Origin: Streptomyces sp. NBC_01497
GTDB taxonomy: Bacteria; Actinomycetota; Actinomycetes; Streptomycetales; Streptomycetaceae
Reading direction: 5' to 3'
DNA length: 64,000 bases
NCBI RefSeq assembly: GCF_036250695.1
Contig: NZ_CP109427.1
Coordinates: 2,790,001-2,854,000, forward strand
A model generated the notes under the pieces. It saw only the letters and a program-made list of their open reading frames with translations. It had not been told where the DNA came from and did not search any database. This document shows, piece by piece, positions 61,336 through 64,000 of the stretch; the stretch's first letter is position 1; each line of letters opens with the position of its first letter. A program made the position numbers and the translations under genes.

Positions 61336-62750
61336 TCCGGGTCCCGCCCCGGGTCCCGCGGCTGCTCACTTCCCTGTTCGCCGCGGTCCTCGGCGCCGGA
61401 CCCGCCGGGCGTCGGGGGCCCGGCGGCCGGTGGCGTGGGAGCCGGGGTCGGGGCGAGGGACGCGGCCGTCGCGCCGTGCGGCCGCGGCGCGGTGCGCAGC
61501 GCCTGCTCATGCGCGTACGAACGCAGGTAGCCGACCACGGTGTTGGTGACCGCGACCAGCGGCACGGCCACCACAGCACCGCCGATGCCCGCGATGAGGC
61601 TGCCTGCCGCGACGGACAGCACGACCGCCAGCGGGTGCACCCGTACCGCGCGGCCGAGGATGAACGGCTGGAGGATGTGGCCCTCGATCTGCTGCACGGC
61701 GAGCACCACGAGCAGCACGATCAGGGCGGTGAACACGCCCTGGGTGACGAGCGCGACGACCACCGCGAGCGCACCCGACACGACGGCGCCGACCAGCGGG
61801 ACGAACGAGCCGAGGAAGATGATGACGCCCAGCGGCACCGCGAGCGGCACCCCGAGGAAGAAGACGCCGAGACCGATGAAGGTGGCGTCGATCAGCGCGA
61901 CTATCACCGTGCCGCGCACGTACGCCGTGAGCGTGTGCCAGGCGCGCGGACCGGCGCCCGCGACGCCCTCGCGGGCCTGCGCGGGAACGAGCTTGAGCGC
62001 CCACTGCCAGATCCGCGGCCCGTCGTAGAGCAGGAAGATCGTCGAGAAGAACGCGAGGAAGATCCCGGTCAGCAGCTCGACGATGACGGTGACGCCCTGC
62101 AGGCCGGCCGAGGTGATCTCGTTGGTGTTGGTGCCGATCGCGTTGCTGAGGTTCGCCGCGATGTCGTTGATCTGCTTGTCCGTCACATGGAACGGACTGT
62201 TGAGCAGCCAGTGCTTGGCTTCGTTGACGCCGTCGGTCAGCCGGTCGGAGAGGTTCCCGATGTTCTCGGAGACCTGCCAGACCACGAACCAGCCGATCAG
62301 AGCGAGAATCACGAACCCGGCCAGCGTGGTCAGGGCGGTCGCGAGCCCGCGCGGCACGCCGTGGCGCTTCAGGCGGGCGACGGTCGGCTGGAGCAGCGCC
62401 GTGATGAGCAGCGCCGCGACGAAGGCCAGCACCACCAGGCGTACGGCGCTGACGACCCGCATCAGCACCCACACCGTCGCCGCGAGGATCAGCAGCCGCC
62501 AGGCCGCCTCCACGGCGACCCGGATCCCCCACGGAATGGCGGCGACCGGGTCGGGTTTCGCCGCGACGGACGGCGCGTAGTCGGGCGGGGGCGGGACCCG
62601 GGACGGTTCCGGGGGGACGGGGACGGGGGCGGGGTCCGGGACGGGGGCGGCGTGCTGCGCTTCCGCCTCGGCCCGGCGCTGATCCAACCGCTGGCCGAGC
62701 CTCGTCAGTTCCCCACCCATACGGCCCAGCCACGAAGGCACTCTCGACAT
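61332..62750 (-). CDS. AI-2E family transporter (PerM/YdiK-like)
   Basis: 472 residues. After an N-terminal Pro-rich cytoplasmic stretch (about 1-75), eight or so transmembrane helices follow. The conserved region LTVISLFVLGLP-like LIDATFIGLGVFFLGVPLAVPLGVIIFLGSFVPLVGAVVSGALAVVVAL is complete, then GHILQPFILGRAVRVHPLAVVLSVAAG. The family includes exporters and sodium/proton antiporters; AI-2 transport is not implied. It is translated upstream of the 280-residue membrane protein. Confidence 0.9.
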   Translation of the reverse strand: MSRVPSWLGRMGGELTRLGQRLDQRRAEAEAQHAAPVPDPAPVPVPPEPSRVPPPPDYAPSVAAKPDPVAAIPWGIRVAVEAAWRLLILAATVWVLMRVVSAVRLVVLAFVAALLITALLQPTVARLKRHGVPRGLATALTTLAGFVILALIGWFVVWQVSENIGNLSDRLTDGVNEAKHWLLNSPFHVTDKQINDIAANLSNAIGTNTNEITSAGLQGVTVIVELLTGIFLAFFSTIFLLYDGPRIWQWALKLVPAQAREGVAGAGPRAWHTLTAYVRGTVIVALIDATFIGLGVFFLGVPLAVPLGVIIFLGSFVPLVGAVVSGALAVVVALVTQGVFTALIVLLVVLAVQQIEGHILQPFILGRAVRVHPLAVVLSVAAGSLIAGIGGAVVAVPLVAVTNTVVGYLRSYAHEQALRTAPRPHGATAASLAPTPAPTPPAAGPPTPGGSGAEDRGEQGSEQPRDPGRDPE

Positions 62751-62824
62751 GCGTTCCTTCTTTCCCCCGTCCGTCTCCCCACTCGTGTCACCGGAGAGCC
62801 GTTCCGAACCGACCGTACACGGGG

Positions 62825-62857
62825 GAAGCCCCCCACCGAAGGACGGAGGGGGGCTTC
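62825..62857. terminator. Terminator of transglycosylase-like gene
   Basis: GAAGCCCCCC (62825-62834), 13-base loop, GGGGGGCTTC (62848-62857): a perfect 10-bp stem about 55 bases past the minus-strand stop at 62911. Confidence 0.75.
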
Positions 62858-62910
62858 ACGAGGTTGAGCGGGAGCAGGGAGGGAAGGCGCGGCGGTCCTC
62901 CCCGGCTCGC

Positions 62911-63627
62911 TCAGTACCAGCTGTGGGCCTGCCAGAAGGACCAGGCGCCGCACGGGCTGCCGTAGCGGCTGTCCATGTAGTTCAGGCCCCACTTGATCTG
63001 GGTGGCCGGGTTGGTCTGCCAGTCGGCGCCGGCGGTCGACATCTTGGAGCCGGGCAGGGCCTGCACCAGACCGTAGGCACCGGAACCGGAGTTCGTGGCC
63101 GTGTAGTCCCAGCCCGACTCACGGGTGACGATGTTGCTGAAGCACTGGAACTGGTCGGCCGGCATCATCTGCCGGGCCATCGCCTGGACAGCCGAGGCGG
63201 AGTACGAGCTCTGCACGCTGAAGGCGGAGGCGGACTTGATCGAGTCCTGCTCCGCCTTGAGCTTGGCCGCGGCCTTCTTGGCCTCTTCCGCCTTCTTGGC
63301 GGCCTCCGCCTTGTCGTCGGCCGCCTGCTTCTTGGCCTTCGCGTCGTGGGCGGCCTGGATGCGGGCATCCGCCTCCGCCGACTTCAGGGAGGCGAGGTCC
63401 GCCGCCGTCGACTGGGCACTGGCCTGCTGCGCGAGCGACGCCGTCAGCACCTGGGCCTGCTGACCCGAGGGGATGTCCGCAAGCAGCGTCGCGTCCGAAG
63501 CGGTCGTCTCGAGGTTGTCGGTCGAAGCGTGCTGCGGGTCGCCCGAAGCGACACCTACGACGGCGCCAACAGTGGTGACCGCAGTAGCCGATGCCACTGC
63601 GAATCCCCGGACCGAGATCCGACTCAC
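62911..63627 (-). CDS. Secreted transglycosylase-like protein with coiled-coil
   Basis: 238 residues from GTG at 63627, with GGAAGG eight bases before. An N-terminal hydrophobic signal segment (ISVRGFAVASATAVTTVGAVVGVAS) suggests secretion. A long Ala/Lys/Glu coiled coil (about 70-130, KAKKQAADDKAEAAKKAEEAKKAAAKLKAEQ) follows. The C-terminus is an SLT/lysozyme-like domain: NIVTRESGWDYTATNSGSGAYGLVQALPGSKMSTAGADWQTNPATQIKWGLNYMDSRYGSPCGAWSFWQAHSWY. The catalytic Glu is in TRESGW. It probably cleaves peptidoglycan glycan strands during growth or germination. Confidence 0.88.
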   Translation of the reverse strand: MSRISVRGFAVASATAVTTVGAVVGVASGDPQHASTDNLETTASDATLLADIPSGQQAQVLTASLAQQASAQSTAADLASLKSAEADARIQAAHDAKAKKQAADDKAEAAKKAEEAKKAAAKLKAEQDSIKSASAFSVQSSYSASAVQAMARQMMPADQFQCFSNIVTRESGWDYTATNSGSGAYGLVQALPGSKMSTAGADWQTNPATQIKWGLNYMDSRYGSPCGAWSFWQAHSWY

Positions 63628-64000
63628 ACGGTGTCCTTCCAGCAACGCCCGCACCGGTGACCTCGCGGGCGCGATCTTGCCCCTGGCACTGGCCTCCGCA
63701 CTGCTTGGTCACGGGAGACTCGGGCCCGGTGGACAGTCCTCGGGGGACTGACGCGTGGTACTCGGGCGGCATGCGGCGGGGGGTGTGGAGTTGTGGTGGC
63801 GCCGAAACGCCTGGTGTTCGTGTGCCGCATGCGGGGCCTGACGGAAGCAAGACTCTGCCGGAAGGCGACGCCGCAGGGCAATTCCCAGTTGCGTGGGAAA
63901 GCTCACACCCCGTTTGCCCCAACGGATTTGTGGAAATCCCGCACGGCACGACGCCGCCCCGCTAAGCTCCTTGGCTCTGCGGGGCGGCGTCGTGCCTCTG
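63628..64000. other. Upstream region of transglycosylase-like gene
   Basis: 373 bases up to the window edge. The first 290 bases should hold the promoter and leader. I looked for a ydaO/c-di-AMP riboswitch, common before streptomycete wall hydrolases, and could not fit its conserved core. The end is filled by a strong hairpin. Confidence 0.5.
63945..63996. terminator. Strong bidirectional terminator at the right edge
   Basis: GGCACGACGCCGCCCCGC (63945-63962), 16-base loop, GCGGGGCGGCGTCGTGCC (63979-63996): a perfect 18-bp stem. It probably ends a transcript arriving from beyond the window. Confidence 0.75.

Noticed and set aside
63628..63944. ydaO (c-di-AMP) riboswitch before the transglycosylase-like gene
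   Set aside because: Expected in this context, but the conserved core could not be matched by eye. A covariance-model search would decide.
1..64000. tRNA, rRNA, CRISPR arrays or insertion sequences
   Set aside because: None was seen: no cloverleaf-like clusters, no regularly spaced repeats with unique spacers, and no transposase.

Overview
This window is high-GC actinobacterial chromosome, almost certainly Streptomyces or a close relative. The evidence is codon third positions that are nearly all G or C, GTG starts, dense 4-base stop/start overlaps, a WhiB-family regulator, SpoIIE-type phosphatases paired with HATPase anti-sigma-like proteins, and typical streptomycete genes (DUF5997, DUF6542, DUF4245, polyphosphate glucokinase, GlpX, WblI-like). 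I see no rRNA, tRNA, CRISPR array or insertion sequence.

Layout. 1-7,300: an MFS exporter cut by the window edge with its MarR regulator, a membrane-anchored GH18-like protein, a large PAS/GAF/SpoIIE/HATPase phosphatase, a lone HATPase protein, and a Nudix hydrolase that carries a repeat-driven insertion next to a SPOR-like miniprotein. 7,500-11,217: a GntR/UTRA regulator, a bacterial serpin, an orphan LysR effector domain with a basic AT-hook-like tail, and DUF5997. 11,218-12,679 appears non-coding.

12,680-32,370 is the centre of interest: a complete-looking contractile injection system (CIS) of the actinobacterial eCIS type. One short operon holds an atypical LuxR regulator, a Pvc16-like cap protein and an AAA+ ATPase. 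A convergent gene encodes a bitopic protein with Ig-like domains inside and a ricin-type lectin outside. A long, tightly overlapped operon then encodes sheath, tube, two small assembly-like proteins, a 1,167-residue disordered protein studded with [VIL]QR motifs, a second tube-like protein, a LysM adaptor, a gp27/gp5-like spike, gp25, baseplate J, a tail-I-like protein and a second bitopic protein (zinc ribbons inside, discoidin-like domain outside). No tail-fibre gene and no separate PAAR tip are visible. This fits the cytoplasmic, self-acting CIS described in Streptomyces rather than a secreted anti-host particle.

33,197-37,425: an alpha/beta-hydrolase-TetR pair, an SDR-like protein with altered catalytic residues, about 1.2 kb of degraded-looking DNA, and a VapBC-like toxin-antitoxin pair. 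37,575-50,573 is mostly conserved housekeeping: YchF, DUF6542, PpgK, IspH, XseA, XseB, DUF4245, GlpX, WblI-like, a DUF1707 protein, class I fumarase and a second SpoIIE/HATPase phosphatase. 51,176-63,627: catalase, class A PBP, an SPFH protein with a coupled ribbon-helix-helix protein, a PadR-controlled ABC exporter with a clear operator, a membrane protein, an AI-2E-family permease and a secreted transglycosylase-like protein.

All names come from reading the sequence. No database search was run.
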